From Erysipelothrix anatis (GTDB taxonomy: Bacteria; Bacillota_I; Bacilli_A; Erysipelotrichales; Erysipelotrichaceae): a stretch of 64,000 bases of DNA. Under the pieces are notes generated by a model. It searched no databases, was not told the origin of the DNA, and saw nothing but the letters and a program-made list of their open reading frames with translations. Both the position numbers and the translations under genes were made by a program. Where the stretch lies: assembly GCF_009828745.1 (NCBI RefSeq), contig NZ_WTSX01000009.1:30801-94800 (forward strand), written 5' to 3'. The first letter of the stretch is position 1. Every line of letters starts with the position of its first letter. Of this stretch, positions 42,831 to 51,927 are shown in pieces.

Positions 42831-45158
42831 TTATGCTTCTTTACGTTTGAATTTCGCAATCATAACACTGAGTAATCCAAACCCGAACACCCAATAGCCT
42901 AATGTTGACGATGCCATTCCGGTTGCAGGTAATGTTGCGTTTTCATGAGATTCAGAAACATTAGGGCTTGTTGGCTTAAGGGGATCTTTACCTTTGGGTG
43001 GCTTCGTAACGCCCAAGACCTCAGCACCCAAATATCGATACGTTACGCTTTGGGATGCTTCACTCATCAGTCCATTTGCATTTTCAGGCATGGCAATCAA
43101 ATCATAACCTGAGAAGGATTTAGGGTAAGTTTGGTACGCCGTACCAACATCTGCAGTAATGAATTGCGGACTTGTTAAGGACTTACCATCTTGATCAACA
43201 TGGTACACCGTCACTGTACCTTGTTGTTTTGCATAGACGTAAGTGACAGTCTGTGCTTCAGTTTCAAATGTACCTGTATGATTTAAAGGTACTTCTGTAA
43301 GTGTATAATATGGGAATTGCTTACTATCTGTTTGATACGCTAAACCAAGTTTTCCTGTACCTGAAAGTACGATATCATCGGTAAGTGGGTTTCCATTTAC
43401 ATCGATATAATGGACGGTTACATCTTTAGCATCACGACGCGTATAGATATAATTTACGACTTGAAGACTATCCGTAAAGATACCCGCTGTGTTTTCCGGT
43501 TGTACGGTTAAGATATAGTTTTCAATGACTTGTGCTTGTGTGGCGTATGGGTTCCCCAATTGGCCAGTACCGTCAAGCAGCTCTGCTGATACTAAGTCAT
43601 TACCAGCAACATCAATATGATTAACAACTACTGGAGCTGCATCTTTTCGAGCATAGATAAAATTAACAACTTTTGGTTCCATTGTGAAGGTGCCTTGTTT
43701 GGGTCCTTCAACGCGCACTAGATTGAAGTTGGCAAATTCTAATGCTTGGGTAACATAATCTTTATTTAATTTACCCAAACCACTTAAAACTTGCGATGCT
43801 TCCAGTGTGTTCCCTTCGGTATCCAGATAATTCACCGTAACATCCGCTGCGTCACGAGCTTCGATGCGTCCATATCCGATGACTTCGAAACGACGTGTAC
43901 GTCCAACTGTTTCCCCTTCAAATGGATCCATATCAAAAATTCCAAACGAGAAAATTTCGACGTGTGTGGTATCGATTTTCCCTTCAAGATCTGACGCATC
44001 CCAAGTGATACGATTGGTTTCTTTATCGAATTTACCATTGAATGCAATGATCGGTAAATCATTATTACCAATCATTGGTCGCATGGTTCCTTCATAAACC
44101 TTTCCGCTGGTTTCATTAATGGTTCGTGGGGGTATAATATTGCTTAATGAGACTGAATACGTCTCTGTTTGCACATCATAATCTAAAGTATACGAACTAT
44201 TAACGATGCTATCACGAATGGTACCTGTAATACCTTTGGTTGCTGTTGGGTGCTCGGCAAAGATAAATCGATTGAAATCAACAGCATGATTGAGTAAAGG
44301 ACTGTATTCAAGATCCGTATTTACCGAGAATGTTTGAAGACTGGTAAATGATTCAATGCCTTCGTAACTAGTCAATCGGTTATTATTCAGTTGGATATCA
44401 GTAAGTGCAGTTAGTGTCGTGAGCGGACTCAAACTCGTTATCTTGTTTGCGAGTGCATCGGTTGTTTTTGTTACATGATCGCGGGCATCTGCCTTATCTT
44501 TAAAGAATGACGAATTCAAATGAATCGTACGGAGTTCTTTAAGGCTTGATATTGGATCCATCATTGCATCTGTTAATCCAATGTTATGCAATCTTAAATC
44601 TGTAATGGGTAGATTTCGGATGGACTCAAGCATTTGTGTCCCTTGTTCAACAATTTTGTGGGAAGGATTAAAGATGGTGAGAGCTTTTAATCCTTTTAAA
44701 TGTTGAAGGCCATCAAGTGACTCCAAATTGCTATCTGAAACATATAATCCTGTTAAATTAGTTGCTGCTTCAATACCATCTAAGGTTTGCAATGCGCTAA
44801 AATTCACTAATAAGTCGGTCAATTTTGGGAAGTTGCTCAACCCTTCTAAGGTTGTTATTGCTTGTTCCCGAAGATGAATTTCAGTTGCATTTCGAAACGG
44901 TGCTAATTCTTCCAAAGAAGTTATCGTCACACTGGATCTCAGATCAATAAATTCAACAGTATCAAGACTTGCCTGTGTAACTTTTCCATTCACAACATTG
45001 AGTTGGGGATGGTCTGTAACGTACTGTGCAAGCGATGGGTTTGGAAATAATTCAGAAACGGTTTGTGCTTCTTCTGCACGGATGGGCTGTGCAGTCATTA
45101 AACTCATTAATAATGATAAAACGATAAAACTAAAAAACTTGTGCTTTTTCTTTCTCAT
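42831..45158 (-). CDS. LPXTG surface protein with leucine-rich repeats and MucBP domains
   Basis: The protein has 775 residues from ATG 45158 (AGAGGAAG upstream; a GTG six codons before has no site). A signal peptide (KKKHKFFSFIVLSLLMSLMTAQPIRA) is followed by about ten 21-23-residue leucine-rich repeats (to about 310), an immunoglobulin-like region, four MucBP repeats of about 68 residues (about 440-710; each with 'VTV.Y.D..G..L' and 'V.Y.Y'), and the sorting signal LPATG with a hydrophobic tail and KRKEA. This is the internalin-like layout used for host attachment; MucBP domains bind mucin glycans. It is monocistronic and separated from mgtA by convergent terminators. Confidence 0.92.
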   Translation of the reverse strand: MRKKKHKFFSFIVLSLLMSLMTAQPIRAEEAQTVSELFPNPSLAQYVTDHPQLNVVNGKVTQASLDTVEFIDLRSSVTITSLEELAPFRNATEIHLREQAITTLEGLSNFPKLTDLLVNFSALQTLDGIEAATNLTGLYVSDSNLESLDGLQHLKGLKALTIFNPSHKIVEQGTQMLESIRNLPITDLRLHNIGLTDAMMDPISSLKELRTIHLNSSFFKDKADARDHVTKTTDALANKITSLSPLTTLTALTDIQLNNNRLTSYEGIESFTSLQTFSVNTDLEYSPLLNHAVDFNRFIFAEHPTATKGITGTIRDSIVNSSYTLDYDVQTETYSVSLSNIIPPRTINETSGKVYEGTMRPMIGNNDLPIIAFNGKFDKETNRITWDASDLEGKIDTTHVEIFSFGIFDMDPFEGETVGRTRRFEVIGYGRIEARDAADVTVNYLDTEGNTLEASQVLSGLGKLNKDYVTQALEFANFNLVRVEGPKQGTFTMEPKVVNFIYARKDAAPVVVNHIDVAGNDLVSAELLDGTGQLGNPYATQAQVIENYILTVQPENTAGIFTDSLQVVNYIYTRRDAKDVTVHYIDVNGNPLTDDIVLSGTGKLGLAYQTDSKQFPYYTLTEVPLNHTGTFETEAQTVTYVYAKQQGTVTVYHVDQDGKSLTSPQFITADVGTAYQTYPKSFSGYDLIAMPENANGLMSEASQSVTYRYLGAEVLGVTKPPKGKDPLKPTSPNVSESHENATLPATGMASSTLGYWVFGFGLLSVMIAKFKRKEA

Positions 45159-45301
45159 TTTCTTCCTCTTCGTCACCTAAATATTTCACACACGAATGTA
45201 ATGATACAAACTTATGTATGTTTATTCAATATATTAAGGTAATGTTAATGTTATTTCAAAACAACTTAATATATGTTAGGTTTGTTAAGAAAGCGCAATA
45301 A

Positions 45302-45333
45302 AAAGGGACACTCCGCTTGGAATGTCCCTTTGT
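45302..45333. terminator. Hairpin between the pyrophosphatase-like and LRR genes
   Basis: AAAGGGACA-TCC and GGA-TGTCCCTTT pair over GCTT with one mismatch; usable for the minus-strand pyrophosphatase-like gene. Confidence 0.7.
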
Positions 45334-45368
45334 TTGACTATCTAGCTTAACCTCTAGTTAGTCTTGTA

Positions 45369-45743
45369 TTAATCTGTTATTGCCCACTCAGGCATTTCAT
45401 TACCACGTCTTACCAAGATTCCTTTTTGGTAGTCTGTTTGGTTGATGAATCGCAATATTTCTTCCTCTTCTTCAGGAGTACAACCCCATAAGAGTTTAAC
45501 TTCTAAATCCCGTTTGAGTATATCTGCAACGATCATCACCGCATCTATCGTAGAACGTTTGACACTTCCTTTAAAAACCTTAATCGGTTCAATATCCGTT
45601 AAGTAACCATAATCAACCGGATACACCATGTTGTGGTACTTTGGATGACGTGATCCTTTATCTTGGGAAATAACGACATTCGTGGACAAGACGAGTGAGT
45701 CGATTTTCTGCCAGAAATAGCCATTGTTTAATAGTTCTTGCAT
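45369..45743 (-). CDS. Inorganic pyrophosphatase-like small protein
   Basis: The protein has 124 residues. The segment 'DKGSRHPKYHNMVYPVDYGYLTDIE' resembles the core of class I soluble pyrophosphatases (the Lys, Glu/Asp and Tyr region 'YPVDYGY'), as does 'STIDAVMIVADILKRDLEVKLLWGCTPEEEEEILRFIN'. It is shorter than the usual enzymes (about 175 residues) and several acidic active-site residues are not obvious, so hydrolysis of pyrophosphate is not certain. Similar short forms occur in Clostridia. It is monocistronic with a terminator on the 3' side. Confidence 0.6.
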   Translation of the reverse strand: MQELLNNGYFWQKIDSLVLSTNVVISQDKGSRHPKYHNMVYPVDYGYLTDIEPIKVFKGSVKRSTIDAVMIVADILKRDLEVKLLWGCTPEEEEEILRFINQTDYQKGILVRRGNEMPEWAITD

Positions 45744-45865
45744 CGAATCTACCTCTCTTATATCTTATGACATTATAACGTGTGTTACATAAATTGTAAA
45801 TAGTTCCTCGGTTTATGTAAAAGTTTCAAGTTCCTGAATAATTTATTGATTTTGAGAATGTATAT

Positions 45866-46201
45866 TTATTCTTGAACATGATCCAATGCTTGCTTAAAGA
45901 TTTCCATTACGTGATCGTCCGCTAGCGAATAATAGGAATATTTTCCCACTTTTGTAACTTTAACCAAATTGAGTTTTCGAAGTGATGCGAGTTGATGCGA
46001 AACCGCAGATTGGGTCATATTTAAAATTTCTTTTAAATCATCGACGGACACTTCTTTTTGGGAGAGTACTGTGAATATTTTGAGGCGGGTTGCATCTGCA
46101 AACATTTTGAAAAGCATCGATAAATCCGTATAGTTTTTTTCAGAATGTAAGGTTTCTTGGACCGCTTTACGCTCGTCCACAGTCATTAATTTATGTTCCA
46201 T
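45866..46201 (-). CDS. ArsR/SmtB-family metal-sensing repressor (CzrA-like)
   Basis: The protein has 111 residues. The winged HTH reads 'LSMLFKMFADATRLKIFTVLSQKEVSVDDLKEILNMTQSAVSHQLASLRKLNLVKVTKVGKYSYYSL'. The C-terminal helix 'DDHVMEIFKQALDHVQE' carries the D-H-(9-10)-H pattern of the alpha-5 metal site of CzrA/SmtB-type zinc sensors. No Cys metal site is present. No metal transporter is next to it, so its target is elsewhere. AAGGTGAAAAC lies upstream. Metal specificity is inference. Confidence 0.85.
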   Translation of the reverse strand: MEHKLMTVDERKAVQETLHSEKNYTDLSMLFKMFADATRLKIFTVLSQKEVSVDDLKEILNMTQSAVSHQLASLRKLNLVKVTKVGKYSYYSLADDHVMEIFKQALDHVQE

Positions 46202-46260
46202 GTTTTCACCTTCTTGATATTAGTATACCAAAATTTTCACAAAGACTCATCCATGATGCG

Positions 46261-47022
46261 CTATCTTGTAACACTTTTTAGGGCATCACCAACAGTTTCA
46301 ACCACATCTTGTGCATGTTTTTTTACAGCATCCACACCATTGTCCATTGCAAATCCATGGAATGCTTTAATCATTGGAAGGTCATTATAACTATCCCCAA
46401 TAGTATAGACGGTTCCATCATAGCCATAATGGTCGATAATCGATTGAATACCAGTTGCTTTCGTAACGCCTTCAACGCCAATATCGACTGCGGACACATT
46501 AGGGAAACATTGAACACCACGATTCTTAAAATGAGCATTAATCTCGATTGAAAGTGCAAGTGCATGATCTTCAGAACCTGCGTTGACATAGAATCCACGT
46601 GCGCCAACTTCAAGAATTTCTTCTACAGGTGTCGTTTGAATATTCGGTTCAAAGGAATCACGCGCTTCAGGATTACCATAAACACGTGCCAATCGGTAAC
46701 CATCTGTTACCCCATAAAACTCAATTCCAAAATCATCGATTTTCTGAGCCAACTCGGTCGATATTTCTTGTGACAATGTTTTACTAAAAATTTCTTGGTG
46801 ATCATGGGTCAACACAGCACCACCATTAATTCCAATGACAAAATCGTAGGGAATATTATGTTTTTCTGCCTCTGCCAAAATAGAATCTACGCTTCGTCCT
46901 GTCACAAGTCCAAATTTATGTCCTTGCTCACGAAATGCTGCAATGGCTTCAAGATCTGAATCTCTTATAATATGGTCTTTGTATAATGTGCCATCAAAGT
47001 CACTTGCAAATATATGTGTCAT
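46261..47022 (-). CDS. HAD-IIB family phosphatase
   Basis: The protein has 253 residues. The nucleophile motif 'IFASDFDGTLY' (Asp8/Asp10), 'GLVTGRS' and 'VYTIGDSYNDLPMIKAFHG' are intact, with a C2 cap between. Substrate unknown. It overlaps the flavoprotein gene by 4 bases (ATGA), so they are co-transcribed, flavoprotein first. Confidence 0.9.
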   Translation of the reverse strand: MTHIFASDFDGTLYKDHIIRDSDLEAIAAFREQGHKFGLVTGRSVDSILAEAEKHNIPYDFVIGINGGAVLTHDHQEIFSKTLSQEISTELAQKIDDFGIEFYGVTDGYRLARVYGNPEARDSFEPNIQTTPVEEILEVGARGFYVNAGSEDHALALSIEINAHFKNRGVQCFPNVSAVDIGVEGVTKATGIQSIIDHYGYDGTVYTIGDSYNDLPMIKAFHGFAMDNGVDAVKKHAQDVVETVGDALKSVTR

Positions 47023-47897
47023 TTGTTTGCCTCTCTTCGTTTTGCTCTTACGGCTGCGATCATTGCATATCCAGCAATACAGCCATCTGAAACTGCTTTG
47101 GCGATCTGTTGTACTCCAGGAATGCAGTCGCCTGCTGCATAAATACCTGGGATGTTCGTTTCCATCTCTTCATTTACAATGAGGCGTCCATTTTGGACTT
47201 CAATCCCCATTTTTGTTGCGAGGTCTGTTGAACTTGCTGATCCAATTGCAACAAAAATACCGTCCAATTCGAGTTGTCCTGTCTCAAGTTCAACACCTTG
47301 GACTTTTCCCTCGCCATAAACTGAAATAACTTTGTCAGTAATGATTTCACATCGTGGATCAAATGTTCCTGTCACAGGTTCACCATTTGTTAGAATGACC
47401 ACTTTCTCTGCAATCTCGACAAGCTCAGCAGCTTCACTGGCCGCATAGTCTGCACTTCCTATAACAGCTACTGTCTTTTTACGATAAAAGAAGCCATCAC
47501 ATACGGCGCAGTAGGAAACCCCTTTACCCCCATAATTTCTAATTTTCTTGACGCGTGGAATGTTTCGGTGTGATCCAGTTGCAATAAGCACCGTTAATGC
47601 AAGGTATGTTTCGGTTGTCGTCTTAACTACAAAACCTTCGGTATCATAAGTAATTGATAAGACTTCGTCTGATATTACAGGGATATCGAGTGCCTCAGCT
47701 TGAGCGATACCGCGTAGTACGAGTTCTGGCCCTCCGATTGTTTCAAATCCGTAAAAGTTATCAATAACACGAGCCTGCTCTGATGCTCCAATACCTTTTC
47801 CTATAACGATAGGATCGATATTCCCCCGTTTCATATAAACTGCAGCCTGAATTCCTGCTGGTCCTTTCCCAATTACTAATGCATCTGTTTTGATCAT
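47019..47897 (-). CDS. Thioredoxin-reductase-like FAD/NAD(P) oxidoreductase
   Basis: The protein has 292 residues from ATG 47897 (AAAAGGAGTG upstream; the open frame extends 38 codons earlier without a site). FAD-binding 'ALVIGKGPAGIQAAVY' begins the chain, the redox pair is in 'YCAVCDGFF', the NADPH-binding motif is 'VAVIGSADYAASEAAEL', and 'GIYAAGDC' binds FAD. The CxxC places it with thioredoxin reductases, but the NADPH motif departs from the usual GGGxxA and the chain is slightly short, so it may be a low-molecular-weight variant with another partner. It is in an operon with the HAD phosphatase. Confidence 0.85.
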   Translation of the reverse strand: MIKTDALVIGKGPAGIQAAVYMKRGNIDPIVIGKGIGASEQARVIDNFYGFETIGGPELVLRGIAQAEALDIPVISDEVLSITYDTEGFVVKTTTETYLALTVLIATGSHRNIPRVKKIRNYGGKGVSYCAVCDGFFYRKKTVAVIGSADYAASEAAELVEIAEKVVILTNGEPVTGTFDPRCEIITDKVISVYGEGKVQGVELETGQLELDGIFVAIGSASSTDLATKMGIEVQNGRLIVNEEMETNIPGIYAAGDCIPGVQQIAKAVSDGCIAGYAMIAAVRAKRREANK

Positions 47898-48143
47898 AAC
47901 GACACTCCTTTTAACCTGTACATTATATAATACCAAAACTAGATTTTTTATGTAGTCCTTACGCATATTTTTTAAAACCAATCGTAGCTTCTTTTTTAAT
48001 TTGACGTTCATTGACTTCTCCCCATAACAGGGTAATGATATTTACATTCAATATATTTCATAATATGTTGCAAACATTTATCATTTTAGAAAGATCGGTG
48101 TCCGTTTATACTATGGTTGTAAGCGGTACCAAGGAGGTGAATT

Positions 48144-50090
48144 ATGGAGTTAAATAACCGTCAACAAAAGCTTGCGATTGCGATTCTTAAGCAACACGAA
48201 TCGAAACCCATCAAATATTATAGTGCACTCTATCGTGTCTCTGATCGTACAATCTACAATGACTTGGATAACGTCGCAGATTATTTAGCCAAACTTGGCT
48301 ATACCTTAAATAGAGATCATACGGGAATATCAGTGATACCGACCTATGACCTGAATCAGCCGACGAAACACAAATCGAATGTCTATGATCTCTTTAGCAC
48401 TTCTGATAAGCGACTCCTGCAAATTTTTGAGTCGTTAGCGTTAAAGCGTGAAACGGTCACATACAAGGATTTATCAAACACATTGTTTATCAGTCACGGA
48501 TCACTTATGAATGATATTGATGCTTTACGGCATCATTTGCTGGCAACTCCATCGTTACTGGTCAGTGATTCAAAAGGCACGCGGCTTGACGGCACCCAAA
48601 GTTTAATTCAAAAATCGATGATACGGTTCAACGATTATTGTCTTGCCAAAATTCCAAGCATGATTTCTGACGATACATTAATCGCAGCCTTCTATTCTTA
48701 TTTCTACGGACACGAGTGTTATGTTTCAGTCCACGATGTTTTATACGAATACGTCTTGAACAACCTTCAAGTCATCGATGAACTTTACATCTCCAATGTT
48801 ATGAATGCATTGATTGTTCTTTGTTATCAGCTCAGACAAGAAAACCATATTGAACACCAATCCGCTGACATAACATCCAAGATTGTAGACGACATTCCTC
48901 AAACCATTTCAGTAGCACATTCTATGCTCGATACACTATCAAATCGGCTAATGTTTAATTATAAGGATACAGATATCACCTACTTGGCACTTTATCTTGA
49001 GGCTAATAAATTTACAGCCGTGAAAGAGACCAACTTTGAAAGTCTTATAGAATCGCTCATTATGACATTTAGTAATCTGATTGATACTGACCTAACGGAT
49101 GATCCCTTATTAAAAGAGAATATCCGTAATCACTTCGAGCCAATGGTTAACAGACTTAGAAACAATATTTCACATCCTAACCCTTTTTTAGGTCAGTTAA
49201 AGCGTGATTACTTCTTAGTCTTTAATATTTTGTGGTTTTCTGTACCACAGATTGAGGAAGAGCTCGAGGTTTCCTTCAATTCAGACGAAATTGGATTCTT
49301 GATGATTTACTTCCAGTTAGCTCTTGAACGCAGAAAGACACGCAAAAATATTTTGATTGTATGTCCTTTAGGACTTTCTGCCTCACAAATTCTTAGCCTT
49401 GAAGTTCAAAAAATATTACCACCGCTTAGCATTACTCATATCGCTTCAAGTGCTCACATCCAATCCTTGGATCTATCAACCATCGATTTTATTATTTCGA
49501 CCATTAAGTTAGATATCACCCATATTCCTGTCATTCTTGTTTCGACATTATTGAGTAACGATGACAAGGAAAATATTTTGAACTTTTACGATAAACATTT
49601 TATTCGAAGTTCTATGCGAGATACTCACACGGATGTCTTAGTGTTGCCATGGATTTCAAAGCTTGTTAATCCATCACGCATCTATCTTAATACGACTTTT
49701 AGTAAACGTGAGGATGCGTTAAAGTTTATGCTCGATCGTTTATCAGATCAAAAGCTCGTTGATGATCAGTACACACTTTCAGTTACGGAGCGTGAACGTA
49801 AAGGTCCAACCGATTTAAAGACCGGAGTCGCGATTCCTCACGGTGATCCATCCCATGTCTATGTATCAGGACTTTCCATTTTGATCAATGAGCGTAAATT
49901 TCGATGGGATCAAGAAGACATAACCATCATTATATTAATTCACATTAAACAGTGTGATGTCGTACATGTTAAAGCAATTTTTAAAGAAATATATGCACTC
50001 GTAAATAATCCAGATTATCTGGGTCAATTACGACAAGCACAAACCGAAAATGACGTTATCAGTATATTGAGGGGTGATTACAATGTTTAG
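48144..50090 (+). CDS. PRD-containing transcriptional activator with PTS domains (LicR/MtlR-like)
   Basis: The protein has 648 residues. It has HTH domains at the N-terminus ('ALYRVSDRTIYNDLDNVADYL' and 'TYKDLSNTLFISHGSLMNDIDALRHHL'), two PTS regulation domains (about 170-400), an EIIB-like domain ('ILIVCPLGLSASQIL', with the phospho-Cys) and a C-terminal EIIA domain of the mannitol/fructose type ('TGVAIPHGDPSHVYV', His). Such activators are controlled by phosphorylation from HPr and their own PTS. The next four genes are its likely target operon. GGAGGTGAATT precedes the ATG. Confidence 0.9.
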   Translation: MELNNRQQKLAIAILKQHESKPIKYYSALYRVSDRTIYNDLDNVADYLAKLGYTLNRDHTGISVIPTYDLNQPTKHKSNVYDLFSTSDKRLLQIFESLALKRETVTYKDLSNTLFISHGSLMNDIDALRHHLLATPSLLVSDSKGTRLDGTQSLIQKSMIRFNDYCLAKIPSMISDDTLIAAFYSYFYGHECYVSVHDVLYEYVLNNLQVIDELYISNVMNALIVLCYQLRQENHIEHQSADITSKIVDDIPQTISVAHSMLDTLSNRLMFNYKDTDITYLALYLEANKFTAVKETNFESLIESLIMTFSNLIDTDLTDDPLLKENIRNHFEPMVNRLRNNISHPNPFLGQLKRDYFLVFNILWFSVPQIEEELEVSFNSDEIGFLMIYFQLALERRKTRKNILIVCPLGLSASQILSLEVQKILPPLSITHIASSAHIQSLDLSTIDFIISTIKLDITHIPVILVSTLLSNDDKENILNFYDKHFIRSSMRDTHTDVLVLPWISKLVNPSRIYLNTTFSKREDALKFMLDRLSDQKLVDDQYTLSVTERERKGPTDLKTGVAIPHGDPSHVYVSGLSILINERKFRWDQEDITIIILIHIKQCDVVHVKAIFKEIYALVNNPDYLGQLRQAQTENDVISILRGDYNV

Positions 50091-50529
50091 TAAAAAGCTG
50101 ATTGCAATCGATGTCGCCATTAACAATAAGAATGATGCTATCGATTATTTAATAGACCTTGCGCATCGCGCGGGTTATCTTTCCAACTCAGAGATGTTCA
50201 AAACCGCTGTTTTAGAACGGGAAGCAAGCATCTCAACCAATGTTGGATTAGGAGTTGCCATCCCACACGGAAAATCTCAGAGTGTTTCAGACGCATTTAT
50301 TGCGATGATTCGCCCTGTCAATCCCATCCAATGGGATGATGATTCAAAAGACGAAGCAGTAGGACTTATTTTCCTCATTGGTGTTTCTGAAGATAGTGAT
50401 ACATTACATCTAAAATATATTTCCGAAATCAGTAAGATGTTAATTCACGCTGACTTTAGACAGAAACTCCACGATGCAGCATCTATTCATGAAATTTATA
50501 CATTATTTACAGAAAAGGAGCATTCATAA
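50083..50529 (+). CDS. PTS fructose-type IIA component
   Basis: The protein has 148 residues from ATG 50083 (GAGGGGTGATTACA). The phosphorylated His is in 'GVGVAIPHGKS' ('NVGLGVAIPHGK'), typical of PTS EIIA type 2. It passes phosphate from HPr to the IIB protein. It overlaps the regulator end and has its stop overlapped by the IIB start. Sugar specificity: fructose family, not determined. Confidence 0.92.
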   Translation: MFSKKLIAIDVAINNKNDAIDYLIDLAHRAGYLSNSEMFKTAVLEREASISTNVGLGVAIPHGKSQSVSDAFIAMIRPVNPIQWDDDSKDEAVGLIFLIGVSEDSDTLHLKYISEISKMLIHADFRQKLHDAASIHEIYTLFTEKEHS

Positions 50530-50858
50530 TGAAAATAGTTGGAGTCGTTGCATGTACCGTTGGTATCGCGCACACCTATATGGGTCAAGAGGCCATTGAA
50601 GTAGAAGCACAAAAACGTGGTTATGACTACAAGGTGGAAACACAAGGTGGTATGGGAATTGATAATGAGTTATTTGATGACGAGATAGAAGCCGCAGATT
50701 ATGTAATTATGGCCACTTCGATTGGAATCGAAATGCCAGAACGGTTCGATCAGAAAAAAGAAGACGGTAAAGTCTTCCATATGGATCCATCTGTTGTCAT
50801 CAAAAACGCCAGTGCTGTGTTTGATGATATTGAAGCAACATTAAATATAAATAAATAA
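50529..50858 (+). CDS. PTS fructose-type IIB component
   Basis: The protein has 109 residues. The active Cys9 is in 'VVACTVGIAHTYM', a typical fructose IIB motif. It transfers phosphate from IIA to the sugar in the IIC channel. The ATG is coupled to the IIA stop (taATG). Confidence 0.92.
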   Translation: MKIVGVVACTVGIAHTYMGQEAIEVEAQKRGYDYKVETQGGMGIDNELFDDEIEAADYVIMATSIGIEMPERFDQKKEDGKVFHMDPSVVIKNASAVFDDIEATLNINK

Positions 50859-50878
50859 ACATAAAAGGAGAAAGAATC

Positions 50879-51925
50879 ATGGAAAAGAAACCTAATAAAA
50901 TTTTCAAAGATTTAACGCAGGCATTTAATACCGGTGTTTCTTATATGATGCCAGCGGTCGTTGTCGGTGGGATATTCCTTGCTGCTGCACTCGCAACTGG
51001 AGAAGCTACCGATGCAGGAATGGTTGTTACAAACCCATTCTTCCAAAATTTACTTAAAATAGGTGAAGCTGGATTTGCAATGATGATTCCAATACTATCC
51101 GGATACATCGCATATTCTTTAGCAGGTAAACCTGGATTGATACCAGGTATGATTACTGGATTCATCGCGAATAATCCTGTTGGGGCAAATAATGTTAGCA
51201 CGGGGTTCTTAGGTGCAATGTTAGTTGGGATTTTGGCAGGTTACTTTGCACGTTGGATGAAAACCTGGAAAGTAAACAATACAATTCGTACGATTATGCC
51301 AATTCTTATTATTCCAATGCTTACAACATTTGTCGTAAGTATGGCATACATGTATGTTCTTGCTGCACCACTTGGTTCATTGATGGCATGGTTAATGAAT
51401 TTATTGTCAAGTCTTGAAGGATCACAAGCTGTTATTCTTGGTGTCATCATCGGAGCTATGACCGCTGTCGACATGGGTGGACCAATCAATAAAACTGCAT
51501 CAGCATTTACTTTAGCACTCATGGCTGAAGGCATCTATGGACCTAACGGTGCGTTCCGAATCGCTGTTGCTATTCCACCACTTGGTGTTGCACTTTCCAC
51601 ATTTATTTCTAAAAAGAAATATACTACTGAAGAGAAGAACTTGGGTGCATCTGCGTTCTTTATGGGACTTATTGGGATTACGGAGGGTGCTATTCCATTT
51701 GCCGTTAAGAGTATCAAGACAGTCCTCCCTGCAATCATCATCGGTAGTGCTGTTGGGGCCGGCTTGGGTATGATTCATAATGTCGAAGTATTTGTGCCTC
51801 ATGGTGGCTTAATTGTTATTGCTGCAGCAACCAATAAGTTATGGTTTGTTCTAGATATGTTAATTGGTGCCTGTGTTACTGCAGGAATTCTACATATTCT
51901 ACGACCTGATGTTGAGGAGAAATAG
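50879..51925 (+). CDS. PTS fructose-type IIC permease
   Basis: The protein has 348 residues with about nine membrane helices and conserved loops 'FLGAMLVGILAGYFARWMK' and 'MGLIGITEGAIPFAVK', typical of the fructose/mannosylglycerate IIC family. It is the sugar channel of the PTS. AAAAGGAGAAAG precedes the ATG. Confidence 0.93.
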   Translation: MEKKPNKIFKDLTQAFNTGVSYMMPAVVVGGIFLAAALATGEATDAGMVVTNPFFQNLLKIGEAGFAMMIPILSGYIAYSLAGKPGLIPGMITGFIANNPVGANNVSTGFLGAMLVGILAGYFARWMKTWKVNNTIRTIMPILIIPMLTTFVVSMAYMYVLAAPLGSLMAWLMNLLSSLEGSQAVILGVIIGAMTAVDMGGPINKTASAFTLALMAEGIYGPNGAFRIAVAIPPLGVALSTFISKKKYTTEEKNLGASAFFMGLIGITEGAIPFAVKSIKTVLPAIIIGSAVGAGLGMIHNVEVFVPHGGLIVIAAATNKLWFVLDMLIGACVTAGILHILRPDVEEK

Positions 51926-51927
51926 TT

